A stretch of 64,000 nt of DNA, taken from positions 62,001 through 126,000 of the forward strand of contig JBMNGP010000034.1 in the NCBI GenBank assembly GCA_050949905.1, in the 5' to 3' direction. The translations under genes were made by a program, and so were the position numbers. Each line of letters opens with the position of its first letter. The first letter of the stretch is position 1. The notes beneath the pieces were generated by a model. That model did no database searches. It was given only the letters and a program-made list of their open reading frames with translations, and was not told the origin of the DNA. Positions 8,736 through 17,534 of this stretch are shown one piece after another. This DNA is from DUML01 sp050949905 (GTDB lineage: Bacteria; Bacillota; Desulfitobacteriia; Desulfitobacteriales; Syntrophobotulaceae).

Positions 8736-10399
8736 TGAAAACTTTTAAGACAGGAGCAGTACTATTTCCGTTAAGATTAATTCCATTATTAATTATGTTT
8801 TTTTTGCTTTTGACAGCTTGTTCATCCGTGCCTTCCACTGCACCTACCCCCCCGCCTGAGACGCATGATTCGGAAACCGCTCTTAAAAAAGGAGATGCTG
8901 TTAATAACGGCCGGACGGGATACGTACATCAGCAGGATTTCTATACGAACCAGATTTTAAACGGAAAAACCGAGATTACGCCGGAGCTTATGCTGTTCTT
9001 TCAGGACTATTTTTCCAAGAACGGCAATGAGCTAAGACTCCTGCCGGAGTTTGCCTTCGGTAAAGCGCCTGCCTGGGACGACCTTTCTCATTTTATTATT
9101 TTCAATGCCCAGGAAGATTTTGCGGACGATTCCATCAGCGAAGAAAATTTTGACCGTCAGGTAATGAGGTTCTTCGGATCGGTCAATTACACGCCACAAG
9201 ACGGTAAAGGCCTTATTTATGAGAATGGCAAGTATACGGTCAGATATGGCTCGGATGCGCACGGGTGGGCCATTTACGAATTGACCGGACTGAAAAACAT
9301 GGGCAAGACCGATCGAGGCTCGGATCAATGGGAAGCGACGATCAGGGGTTACTTTTTTGATGAACTGGACAGCGACCCTGCCGCGGAAGGTTATTCGAAC
9401 AACGGCAAAGCAGTCTGGAGAGAAATGAAAAGGGAAGAGAATAAAGGGCTTACCTTCTGGCAGGTGCAAAACAGCCTGATATTAAAAGATCCGGGCTCGG
9501 TGCTGGAATTGGGCTGCGAATGGACGGTTGAGTTTGCGGTCAATGATCCGGAAGGTGATATGTATTTCACTTATATGTCCTGCAGCAAAAGTCTCAAGGA
9601 GAAGCAACCGGCATCCCAGCAGATATCGTCGGATATGCCGCCCGACATCTATTTGTTTCAGCAGTATCTCAGCGGGTATGAGTTTATCAAAACTGTCTGT
9701 GGTCTGCGGGGCGAAGTGGCAATCACCAACGAACTTAGAGAAAAATTTAACCTCTTTGCTCAAGATTACCGCTGGTGCTATCTGCCGGATCTGGACGGGT
9801 ATGAATCATTTTTCGAGACAGGCCATAGCTATGCCAACTCTCACGGCTATACCAACTTTGCCAACGCGGTTTTTTATGCCCTTAGTTATTTGCGTTTTCC
9901 GGAAAAAGTCAGTGCCCAGACGATTCAAAATACCATAGCGGCCTTATTCGTAGCCAAAGACGGCGTCCACCGGCCCATGCCCCATCAGGCTTACTTCAAG
10001 ATAGCGAACTATGCGGATGGTTATTACTCCCCCTGGCCGGAAGGAACGCCGGCTTATGACAGGATGTTTTTCCTGCTTACCGGCCTAAAGGTCGAAGAGC
10101 AAGAATCCGGTGAAGTCTATATCACTATCCGGGCCAAACAATATTACTTTGCGCATCCGTCGTATGCACCGGGTGAAAACGAAAAGTGGCTGGCGGAAAA
10201 AGCAAAAGAGCTGGGCCTTGCCGATTTGGAAGCTGCAGCCAAGCTCATCGCCGAGAATAAGATGGATGGCATTAACGGTGAGAAAGAATACGAAACAACC
10301 TTGGTTTATATGATGAAAGGTACAGTTCCTGCCGATTATGCACCGCGCATAGTTTTCAGCCGGAGCCGCAGTATCGAATATGACGAACCGTTTAGTTAA
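8732..10399 (+). CDS. Large secreted lipoprotein with an apparently repeated domain
   Basis: 555 residues with lipobox LTAC near residue 28 and a Pro/Thr linker. The first mature segment DSETALKKGDAVNN echoes DFETAIRNGDVVN of the DUF4362-like neighbour. Two halves of about 220-250 residues share a loose pattern: an aromatic-rich start, then LTGLK followed by a strand resembling WEATIRGYFF / VYITIRAKQYYF. This suggests a tandem domain. The region EWTVEFAVNDPEGDMYFTY is what survives in the remnant at 6.9 kb. Function unknown. ATG 8732 follows AGAGGAGTGGGT; ATG 8735 is possible. Confidence 0.7.
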   Translation: MMKTFKTGAVLFPLRLIPLLIMFFLLLTACSSVPSTAPTPPPETHDSETALKKGDAVNNGRTGYVHQQDFYTNQILNGKTEITPELMLFFQDYFSKNGNELRLLPEFAFGKAPAWDDLSHFIIFNAQEDFADDSISEENFDRQVMRFFGSVNYTPQDGKGLIYENGKYTVRYGSDAHGWAIYELTGLKNMGKTDRGSDQWEATIRGYFFDELDSDPAAEGYSNNGKAVWREMKREENKGLTFWQVQNSLILKDPGSVLELGCEWTVEFAVNDPEGDMYFTYMSCSKSLKEKQPASQQISSDMPPDIYLFQQYLSGYEFIKTVCGLRGEVAITNELREKFNLFAQDYRWCYLPDLDGYESFFETGHSYANSHGYTNFANAVFYALSYLRFPEKVSAQTIQNTIAALFVAKDGVHRPMPHQAYFKIANYADGYYSPWPEGTPAYDRMFFLLTGLKVEEQESGEVYITIRAKQYYFAHPSYAPGENEKWLAEKAKELGLADLEAAAKLIAENKMDGINGEKEYETTLVYMMKGTVPADYAPRIVFSRSRSIEYDEPFS

Positions 10400-10460
10400 C
10401 ACGCCATAGTTCCGCGATCACCGAGAACGCAGATGCTTATTCCAGAATTCCTTAAAAGGC

Positions 10461-10628
10461 TTATAACTCCAATATATCCTTAACTACTTCCCCGGCTATC
10501 AGTAATCCGGCCACAGAAGGAACAAAGGAGATACTGCCGGGAATCTGTCTTTTCTTGGAACAATGGGCATCCTCACTGGGACAGATACAATTGGTGCTGC
10601 CTTCCAAGCTTAATGCCGGTCTTATAAG
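10461..10628 (-). pseudogene. 3' remnant of a ThiF/TcdA-like gene
   Basis: On the minus strand a 55-codon open stretch reads TNCICPSEDAHCSKKRQIPG and then SISFVPSVAGLLIAGEVVKD, ending at TAA 10461-10463. This is the usual C terminus of clostridial tRNA threonylcarbamoyladenosine dehydratase (TcdA/CsdL, ThiF fold). A stop codon at 10629-10631 closes the frame upstream and no ThiF nucleotide-binding domain is present. The fragment runs directly into the stop of the copper gene at 10622, so it marks a deletion or insertion junction. Confidence 0.7.
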
Positions 10629-11989
10629 CTATTTTGAGGGTTATTGATATCATCCACTACGGTAATATTACTTCGAATCATGCCCATCCAGCAGGTGTAA
10701 ACAATATTGCCCGTCTTTTCAGGGACGAACTCTATAACATTCTTACCATACTGCAGTTCTTTTTTATAGTTGTACTTAGGGATAGTCAGCGGATTATTGC
10801 AGCCGTTAAGATCTCCCTGCTCGACTTCAATGGTCCACTTCACAGGAATACCCTTCTGGACAGTAATCGGGGTATATCTGCCTGAATCCAGATTGGTAGT
10901 GACAATCTGAATATCTCCCTTGATTGAAGCTGTGGTTCCCGGACTGGAAGCGAAAACGGATACCCCGGACAGTCCTAATCCCCTGTTCAGCATGATAATA
11001 CCTAGAACCATCACTAAAACCGCACTGGTTTTCATCATTTTCCGGGTAAAATTGCCGCTCAGGAAAGAACTGATCGCACCTAGACCAAACATTAGAGGTA
11101 CGGTTCCCAAACTGAAGAAAAACATCGAAGCTGCACCGACAATGATACTGCCGGTACCCAGGGCATAAAGCTGCATGGCCTGCAAAGGCCCGCAAGGCAT
11201 CAGCCCATTTAAGAGCCCGACGATAAAAGGCCCTCTTGACGCCTTCTGACCTGCAAGTCTTCTGAATATCTTGGGCATTCGCGGATTAAGCCTTCTTAAG
11301 GCCGGAAAAACATTAAGCATATTTAAGCCCATGATAAGCATCATAATCCCGGCAAAAACAGCGACAATTCCCTTGGCCCAACCGGAAAAGCTGATAACCG
11401 ACCCCAGTGCTCCGACAATCCCGCCGATTACGGTATAGGAAATGACCCGTCCGCCATTATATAAAAGACTTGGCTTCAATTTGGCAATGTTTTTACTGTC
11501 GCTGCCAAACTTACCTGTAACACATTGGGAAAGATTGATTCCTCCGCACATAGCGATACAGTGGAGAGAAGTTAGTAGACCTACGACAAAGAGGATGCCA
11601 TAGCCCATATTTTGGCTGACCTGGGGCAGGAAATCGATCCCCATATTCTGCAGGGTCTGGTATACGAAATAAATAATTATACCTAACATTAATAGTTTTC
11701 CGAAATCAATACTGTCTTCGGTATCCTTCTTATTTCTACTGTTAAGCTTTTGCGGGTTTCTTATAACTTCATAACCTAATTTCTCTATGGTTTCTATGAG
11801 CTTTTTCTTAGCAACTAATGTTAAATCATAAATTACATGGACTTTTGATCTGCGGTAATCCGCCTGGACTTTGATAACCCCCGGGATTTTCTTTAAGCCT
11901 TTTTGGATTATGGTCTCACAGCTGTTGCAAGTCATTCCTCTGACCTGAAATGTTTGGCGCCGGTTTTTTTCCTTTAAAGTATATCTCAA
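10622..11989 (-). CDS. HMA / TauE-SafE-like membrane / cupredoxin fusion, copper handling
   Basis: A 455-residue three-part protein. Residues 14-80 form a heavy-metal-associated domain with GMTCNSC. About 85-345 are a multi-span region with LTSLHCIAMCGG and NGLMPCGPLQAMQLYA, as in the UreH-like/DsbD-type sulfite-exporter superfamily. About 360-450 are a cupredoxin-like outer domain with GCNNPL and YTCWMGMI as probable copper ligands. It likely moves or exposes copper at the membrane; the exact reaction is unknown. A CsoR/CopA/CopZ locus lies upstream on the same strand. Confidence 0.8.
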   Translation of the reverse strand: MRYTLKEKNRRQTFQVRGMTCNSCETIIQKGLKKIPGVIKVQADYRRSKVHVIYDLTLVAKKKLIETIEKLGYEVIRNPQKLNSRNKKDTEDSIDFGKLLMLGIIIYFVYQTLQNMGIDFLPQVSQNMGYGILFVVGLLTSLHCIAMCGGINLSQCVTGKFGSDSKNIAKLKPSLLYNGGRVISYTVIGGIVGALGSVISFSGWAKGIVAVFAGIMMLIMGLNMLNVFPALRRLNPRMPKIFRRLAGQKASRGPFIVGLLNGLMPCGPLQAMQLYALGTGSIIVGAASMFFFSLGTVPLMFGLGAISSFLSGNFTRKMMKTSAVLVMVLGIIMLNRGLGLSGVSVFASSPGTTASIKGDIQIVTTNLDSGRYTPITVQKGIPVKWTIEVEQGDLNGCNNPLTIPKYNYKKELQYGKNVIEFVPEKTGNIVYTCWMGMIRSNITVVDDINNPQNSL

Positions 11990-12035
11990 ATAATTCTACC
12001 TCCTTATGCCGGTAGGCCTGACTGTCTATAGTTCT

Positions 12036-12587
12036 CTAGCTTTTTGACCAATTACTGAAAAGGAATTTCCCTTCTTTAAGCAGCTCTTTGGCTATTGTAA
12101 TATTTGTGCCGTCATCAGTTTTATTTTCCGGCATTATAGGGATAGGATTACACCCGCCTTTAATTAACTCCACGTTTTCCGGCGCAAATCTATTGCCGCA
12201 GTTCTGGCAGACTAATTCCTTAGTAGCAGGATCCTGCTTATAGTAACCTCGGCCGGAATTATAGCAGACCTGGCAGGTATTTAAAGCCGTTCTGATAGTT
12301 CCGTCTTCGGCTTTTAAAGCTAATACTTCCATATTGGTGCCATCAATACTAAAAGGATAATACTTAACATCTGAGGTAACTTCGCTTTTCAGGATTTTCA
12401 GATCTCCCTCAAGCGCGGCATAGGCTTTAGTTTTTTCTTCAGTTCCCCCTTGGGTGAAGATAAAACCGGCCAGGATTACCAAGAGGATTGCCGGAACCAG
12501 CAGAATTCTTTTGGTGCTTTTTGGGGTTTGCTTATAATCTGGTTGCGAATTTCTTCTTAATTTAGTTTTATTGTTCATCCCAGCCAC
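12036..12587 (-). CDS. DUF2318 (Fe-S-membrane type) anchored protein
   Basis: 183 residues: a basic N terminus, one membrane anchor (LLVPAILLVILAGFIF), then an outer domain with CQVCYNSGRGYYKQ and LVCQNCGNRF. These two CxxC pairs are typical of DUF2318 and suggest metal binding. It precedes the HMA/TauE/cupredoxin gene by 46 bp and the two probably act together in copper delivery or efflux. GTG 12587 follows AGGAAAGAGAGA; the in-frame ATG at 12578 is an alternative start. Confidence 0.78.
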   Translation of the reverse strand: MAGMNNKTKLRRNSQPDYKQTPKSTKRILLVPAILLVILAGFIFTQGGTEEKTKAYAALEGDLKILKSEVTSDVKYYPFSIDGTNMEVLALKAEDGTIRTALNTCQVCYNSGRGYYKQDPATKELVCQNCGNRFAPENVELIKGGCNPIPIMPENKTDDGTNITIAKELLKEGKFLFSNWSKS

Positions 12588-12767
12588 TCTCTCTTTCCTA
12601 TTTTTTTAGAATAATCCTGAACCCAAAGAAGGTTTCAAAAAGTTAGTTTTGATAAAAGCAAGCAGTGGTTATTATAAAGAACTTCTTTGTTCAAACTATT
12701 GATAAAATGTGAAAAATTTATGAACATAGCACTAATTTGCATAAGAAAAATAGTAATTAAAGAAAAT

Positions 12768-12792
12768 AAAAAAGGATTCGGTCTTTAAATCC
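12768..12792 (-). terminator. Terminator after copZ
   Basis: On the minus strand GGATT, a nine-base loop and AATCC are followed by TTTTTTATTTT. It ends the csoR-copA-copZ transcript before the DUF2318 gene. Confidence 0.6.
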
Positions 12793-12823
12793 CTATCCTA
12801 TACACAATATAGAATTTTCTCGA

Positions 12824-13042
12824 TTACTGCAGCTCTTCAATTCCGACAACTTTATATCCTACGTCATCAATAGTAAATTTAATTTCTTCATCGTCAATGC
12901 CGGCTGAGGCTTCAACAACTGCTGTTTTCGAATCCAAATTTACATCTACACCGGTTACCCCGTTAAGTTCCTTTAAGGCTTCGGTAACATGCTTAACACA
13001 ATGACCACAGTTCATACCTTCAATTAAGATCTTCTTTTTCAT
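12824..13042 (-). CDS. copZ: Copper chaperone CopZ
   Basis: A 72-residue single HMA domain with the Cu(I) site GMNCGHC near residues 9-15 and the expected beta-alpha-beta layout. It ferries Cu(I) in the cytosol to the P-type ATPase or the repressor. It lies 41 bp after copA on the same strand, with its ribosome site AGGGGGAAACC just before the ATG. Confidence 0.93.
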   Translation of the reverse strand: MKKKILIEGMNCGHCVKHVTEALKELNGVTGVDVNLDSKTAVVEASAGIDDEEIKFTIDDVGYKVVGIEELQ

Positions 13043-13083
13043 ATGGTTTCCCCCTATAGATAATTATATTTTAAGAATTTAAA

Positions 13084-15543
13084 TCACCTGACTGCCTTAA
13101 AGCTTTTTAGTCTTAGAGCATTAAATAATACTGAAACTGAACTGAGGCTCATAGCTGCTGCTGCGATTATCGGGCTTAGGAGCGGTCCGCCAAAGATATA
13201 TAAAACTCCCATCGCAACCGGTATACCCAAGGTATTATAGGCAAAGGCCCAAAACAGATTTTGCTTAATGTTTCTGATGGTGCTTTTACTTAATTGAATA
13301 GCAGTCGGAACATCCATCAGGTCGCTTCTCATCAGGACAATATCGGCTGACTCCATGGCTACGTCGGTTCCTGAGCCAATGGCGATGCCTATATCGGCCT
13401 GGGCCAGGGCCGGCGCATCGTTGATACCGTCCCCAACCATGGCAACTTTGTTACCTTCGTCTTGCAGCTTCTTAACTTCATTAGCTTTATCCTGGGGAAG
13501 AACTTCGGCCAAGGTGCGATCTATACCTACCTGCTTCGCTATGGCCTCGGCAGTTCTCTTATTATCCCCTGTAATCATTGCTACTTTAATGCCCATTTTG
13601 TGCAGCATTTCAATGGCTTTTTTACTGTTTTCCTTAACGGTATCCGCTACGGCGATAATCCCCGCAACTTTTTTGTCTATGGCAATATACATAGGGGTCT
13701 TGCCTTCCTCAGCCAGCTTATCAGAAGTTTCTTCCAGCTTCTCCAGGGCTACCTGGCTTTCTGTCATTAGCTTTCTATTGCCAAGCAGAATAGTCTGACC
13801 TTCTATGACGACTTCAATTCCCTGGCCGGGAATAGCTTGAAAAGCATCAAGCTTCTTCAGCTTGAGCCCTTGCTCTTCAGCACCTTTAAGAATGGCTTCG
13901 CCGAGGGGGTGTTCTGATCCCTTTTCGGCAGAAGCAGCTAATTGTAATAACTCATTTTGAGCTAAACCACCCGTAACCACTATATCAGTGACTTGGGGCT
14001 TACCCTCTGTAATAGTACCTGTTTTATCGAAAACAATTGTTTTAATCTTATGAGCTGTTTCCAAAGCTACCCCGCTTTTGATTAAGACCCCGTATTCAGC
14101 GCCTTTGCCCGTGCCGACCATAATAGCCGTAGGTGTCGCCAGTCCTAAAGCACAGGGACAAGCTATAACCAGAACTGAGATAAATATAGTCAAAGCAAAT
14201 ACTGTAGATTCCCCACCGATAAAGTACCAGGCCAGAGCTGAAACTATAGCAATGAGAATAACCACCGGAACAAAGTAGCCGGAGATGACATCCGCCATTT
14301 TGGCGATAGGGGCCTTGGAACCCTGAGCCTCTTCCACCAGTTTAATAATCTGAGCCAGGACGGTATCCTTGCCGACCTTAGTGGCTTTATATTTAATATT
14401 CCCGTTTTTATTGATACTTGCACCGATTATAATATCCCCGACATGTTTTTCCACAGGGATACTCTCTCCTGTCAGCATCGACTCATCCACAGAGGTAGTA
14501 CCCTCGACCACCTCGCCGTCTACCGGCATTTTTTCACCTGGCTTGACAACGATCACATCTCCGACTTCCACTTCGTCAATAGGTACCACTATTTCTTTTT
14601 CATCTCTGATGATCACAGCCGTTTTCGGGGCAAGTCCCATCAGTTTCTTGATAGCTTCCGAAGTTTTGCCTTTGGTCACTGTCTCTAAGTATTTGCCAAG
14701 GGTTATCAGGGTAATAATTACAGCGGCAGCTTCAAAGTATAAATGATTGGCATACTCATGATTGCCTTTGGCGATTTGGGCTATAGCAAAAATACCGTAT
14801 AAAAATCCTGCTGAAGTACCTATTGCTATCAGGGAATCCATATTGGGACTACCCTTAAACAAAGTTTTAAAACCTACAGTAAAAAATTTATAACCGGCAA
14901 TCAGAACAGGCAGAACCAGGATTAATTGAATTAAACCAAAGTTCAGGGGATTCATCATGGGATCTATAACTTGAGGCAAATGAAACCCAATAGGCTCCCC
15001 AAACATATGACCCATGGTGATTATTAGGAGTGGTACAGTAAAAACTGCAGAGAGAATAAACTTTTTCCAGAGAATACTGATCTCCTGCTCTTTTCGTTCT
15101 TTATCTGTATCAACGGCAGCTTCTTCCTCCAGAACCTTGTAACCGGCTTTTTCTACGGCTCTTCTGATTTCAGAAAGTTTAATTTGAGAAGGTTCATAGG
15201 TAATATTCAATTTTTCCGTAGCGAAATTAACATTGGCTTCAGTTACTCCTGCGAGCTTCTTAGCTGCTCTTTCTACGGCCTTGGCACAGGCTGCACAGGT
15301 CATCCCTTCTATACGGAGAGTTTTGCTGACAGCATCTGAAACAACCTTGTATCCTGCTTTGTCCACTGCTGCCTTAATCTCTTCTAAAGAAACCTTAGCT
15401 TCTTCGAAGCTGATATTTAGCTTCTCGGTAGCGAAATTAACATTTGCTTCGGTTACTCCTGCGATTTTCTTGGCAGCTCTTTCTACGGCCTTAGCACAGG
15501 CTGCACAGGTCATCCCTGAAATCGATAATGATTTTGTTACCAC
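13084..15543 (-). CDS. copA: Cu(I)-exporting P1B-type ATPase
   Basis: An 819-residue ATP-driven copper exporter of the cytoplasmic membrane. It has two N-terminal HMA domains, each with GMTCAAC (about 1-70 and 71-140), the membrane metal site CPC in IACPCALGLATPTA (about residue 463), the phosphorylation motif DKTGT (about 506), the HP motif SEHPLG and the hinge GDGINDAPAL. GTG 15543, preceded by AGGGGGAATAAAA, gives MVTKSLSISGMTC; an upstream extension to 15582 has no ribosome site. The two HMA coding segments are highly similar at DNA level, a recent internal duplication. Confidence 0.95.
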   Translation of the reverse strand: MVTKSLSISGMTCAACAKAVERAAKKIAGVTEANVNFATEKLNISFEEAKVSLEEIKAAVDKAGYKVVSDAVSKTLRIEGMTCAACAKAVERAAKKLAGVTEANVNFATEKLNITYEPSQIKLSEIRRAVEKAGYKVLEEEAAVDTDKERKEQEISILWKKFILSAVFTVPLLIITMGHMFGEPIGFHLPQVIDPMMNPLNFGLIQLILVLPVLIAGYKFFTVGFKTLFKGSPNMDSLIAIGTSAGFLYGIFAIAQIAKGNHEYANHLYFEAAAVIITLITLGKYLETVTKGKTSEAIKKLMGLAPKTAVIIRDEKEIVVPIDEVEVGDVIVVKPGEKMPVDGEVVEGTTSVDESMLTGESIPVEKHVGDIIIGASINKNGNIKYKATKVGKDTVLAQIIKLVEEAQGSKAPIAKMADVISGYFVPVVILIAIVSALAWYFIGGESTVFALTIFISVLVIACPCALGLATPTAIMVGTGKGAEYGVLIKSGVALETAHKIKTIVFDKTGTITEGKPQVTDIVVTGGLAQNELLQLAASAEKGSEHPLGEAILKGAEEQGLKLKKLDAFQAIPGQGIEVVIEGQTILLGNRKLMTESQVALEKLEETSDKLAEEGKTPMYIAIDKKVAGIIAVADTVKENSKKAIEMLHKMGIKVAMITGDNKRTAEAIAKQVGIDRTLAEVLPQDKANEVKKLQDEGNKVAMVGDGINDAPALAQADIGIAIGSGTDVAMESADIVLMRSDLMDVPTAIQLSKSTIRNIKQNLFWAFAYNTLGIPVAMGVLYIFGGPLLSPIIAAAAMSLSSVSVLFNALRLKSFKAVR

Positions 15544-15671
15544 TTTTATTCCCCCTAAATGCTGTTTCAAGTATAGTTTCACATTAAGTTTTAAGCCGGC
15601 TTTTTCTATACTACAATTTTCTTCAGGGTAATTCCGATTAAAAATTCCCCACTATTAAAGTTAAGGGATGG

Positions 15672-15938
15672 CTATTTATTGATAACTTTAGCCAGGATGT
15701 CAATTATCTCTTCTATTTTTTTACTGCCGTTGCCCTGCTCAAAAGCCTCTGTAACACAGTGATCCATATGTTGTTTTAGAATAAGCAGATTGGCTTTTTT
15801 TAGGAGCGATTGGGTAGCAATAATTTGATTGGAAATATCCATACAGTATCTGTCTTCTTCCAGCATTCTAACGGTTGCTTCTATTTGTCCTTTGGCAGTT
15901 TTCAAAACCTGCAAAGCTTGTTGACGTTGGTCATTCAT
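15672..15938 (-). CDS. csoR: Copper-sensing repressor CsoR
   Basis: An 88-residue all-helical repressor that releases DNA on binding Cu(I). The Cys-His-Cys sensor set is visible as DRYCMDI, then the HMDHC segment (His and Cys four residues apart). The fold-typical QALQVLKTAKGQIEATVRML opens the protein. It is first in the copper cluster, 129 bp before copA. A GC-rich inverted repeat overlapping its own transcription start is the likely operator. Confidence 0.92.
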   Translation of the reverse strand: MNDQRQQALQVLKTAKGQIEATVRMLEEDRYCMDISNQIIATQSLLKKANLLILKQHMDHCVTEAFEQGNGSKKIEEIIDILAKVINK

Positions 15939-15960
15939 CTAGTAACCCCCTCGCTATCTT

Positions 15961-15982
15961 TCCCTCCCCCCATGGGGAGGGG
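15961..15982 (-). promoter_or_regulatory. Probable CsoR operator
   Basis: CCCTCCCC (15962-15969), spacer CCAT and GGGGAGGG (15974-15981) form an 8-bp inverted repeat immediately downstream of the -10 of csoR. GC-tract palindromes of this kind are known CsoR sites, and the position fits repression by blocking initiation. Confidence 0.65.
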
Positions 15983-15991
15983 TATGCTCTG

Positions 15992-16020
15992 ATAGTATTA
16001 CAATTTTTCTGGTATGTCAA
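15992..16020 (-). promoter_or_regulatory. Sigma-A promoter of csoR-copA-copZ
   Basis: On the minus strand TTGACA (16015-16020), a 17-bp spacer and TACTAT (15992-15997). Transcription would start near 15985, at the edge of the CsoR inverted repeat. Confidence 0.75.
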
Positions 16021-16366
16021 TCTTCTATTGACCAATATTTTTACTATTATATCCAGCAAATCTCGGAATATTTTACTAATTAAATCATCATAAATAAACT
16101 GGACATGAATATTTTTTTCGCAAAAGTGATAAAACTAAAAGCCCTGCATCCAAAACGGTTACGTCTAAAAGGTAACCATACCGCTGATAGCTTACAGTAA
16201 ATTTCCTCCGAAGTTAAACTGCTGCTTACCTTCACTTCATTTTTGGGAGGCAGCAGCAGTTCTTATTACTTCTTAAATCATTAACTTTTTATTCCTTTAC
16301 AAATAATCCAATAATTGTACATCTATTCCTTGTAAATCTCTACAAGCCTTTTGCTGGGAGCCTGGC
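16021..16366. other. Intergenic region between the copper locus and cysK
   Basis: No gene is seen. It holds an inverted repeat AACTGCTGC (16217-16225) / GCAGCAGTT (16253-16261) with weak T-runs on either side, perhaps a terminator, a smaller GGTTAC/GTAACC pair near 16160-16185, and CTTGTA/TACAAG (16329-16346) just past the cysK stop. Confidence 0.4.
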
Positions 16367-17296
16367 TTAGTTTTCCTGGAATAAGGCAGTACTTAAATAG
16401 CGTTCTCCTGTATCGGGAAGTATCACTACAATTAGTTTCCCTTCATTTTCAGGGCGCTTGGCTACTTCCATAGCTGCATAAGCTGCAGCACCGGATGAAA
16501 TACCAACGAGCATTCCTTCCTCCCTGGCCAGCCTGCGTCCGGTTTTAAAAGCCTGATCATTCGTCACTCTGAAAACCTCATCAATTATTTCCCTATTGAG
16601 AACTTCGGGAATAAAACCTGCCCCTATACCCTGAATCTTATGAGGTCCGGGATTACCTCCGGAAAGAACGGGAGAATCATCAGGTTCCACCGCTATGACT
16701 TTTAAGTCAGGCTTACGGGATTTAATTACTTCCCCTACCCCTGTAATTGTCCCCCCTGTTCCTACCCCGCCAATCAAAATGTCTATTTTCCCTTCAGTGT
16801 CTGACCATATTTCTTCAGCGGTAGTTTTTCTGTGGATAGCGGGATTAGCAGGATTCTCAAATTGTTGCGGGATAAAAGAGTTAGGTATTTCCCGGGCAAT
16901 TTCCAAAGCCTTTTTAATAGCCCCCTTCATACCTTCTGCACCGGGTGTCAGAACCAACTCGGCCCCGTATGCTTTGAGAAGGTTGCGTCTTTCTATACTC
17001 ATGGTCTCCGGCATTGTCAGAATAAGCCTGTAGCCCTTAGCCGCAGATACAAAGGCCAGGCCTACGCCCGTATTTCCGCTGGTAGGCTCGATAATAACCG
17101 TATCTTTATCAATTAATCCTTTTTCTTCAGCCTCTTTGAGCATGTTAAAGCTAATCCTGTCCTTAATACTTCCGCCAGGATTGAAATATTCAACCTTGGC
17201 GACAACATCCGCTTTTAAACCTGCTGTGACTTTGCTTAACCTAACCAGAGGAGTATCACCTATTAAATCCGTAAGACTTTCATAAATTTTAACCAT
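16367..17296 (-). CDS. cysK: Cysteine synthase A (O-acetylserine sulfhydrylase)
   Basis: PLP enzyme making cysteine from O-acetylserine and sulfide in the cytosol. 309 residues is the normal length. The PLP lysine lies in NPGGSIKDR, the substrate loop is PTSGNTG, the phosphate-binding loop is GVGTGGTITG, and SSGAAAYAA is near the C terminus. The start is ATG after TAGGAGGTAATTTTAT. A good promoter lies just upstream, so it can be transcribed apart from larE. Confidence 0.93.
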   Translation of the reverse strand: MVKIYESLTDLIGDTPLVRLSKVTAGLKADVVAKVEYFNPGGSIKDRISFNMLKEAEEKGLIDKDTVIIEPTSGNTGVGLAFVSAAKGYRLILTMPETMSIERRNLLKAYGAELVLTPGAEGMKGAIKKALEIAREIPNSFIPQQFENPANPAIHRKTTAEEIWSDTEGKIDILIGGVGTGGTITGVGEVIKSRKPDLKVIAVEPDDSPVLSGGNPGPHKIQGIGAGFIPEVLNREIIDEVFRVTNDQAFKTGRRLAREEGMLVGISSGAAAYAAMEVAKRPENEGKLIVVILPDTGERYLSTALFQEN

Positions 17297-17352
17297 ATAA
17301 AATTACCTCCTAAAATATCGAATCCCTATAGATTTAGTAGTCTTTAACTAAA

Positions 17353-17381
17353 AGGATATTTTGGATTGCGTACTTTGTCAA
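17353..17381 (-). promoter_or_regulatory. Sigma-A promoter of cysK
   Basis: On the minus strand TTGACA (17376-17381), a 17-bp spacer and TATCCT (17353-17358), about 57 bp before the cysK ATG. Confidence 0.6.
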
Positions 17382-17534
17382 TAGGTAAAAAGCAAAATTA
17401 TACGTTAAACATTGTCTGCCACTGCCTGCTACAGTTAATTAAGGATAGCTCTTTTACTCATCTTCCCAGGTAAAATCTTACTAAATAATAAGTATAATTT
17501 TTTTCTTTTGCTATTACAGTATTACTACTAATTG

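Noticed and set aside
13355..15631. Several long open frames on the plus strand through copA
   Set aside because: They are antisense shadows of a GC-biased coding gene with no ribosome sites and improbable protein composition.
17297..17534. SAM or T-box leader upstream of cysK
   Set aside because: Only a sigma-A-like promoter 57 bp from the start is evident; the leader is too short for either class.
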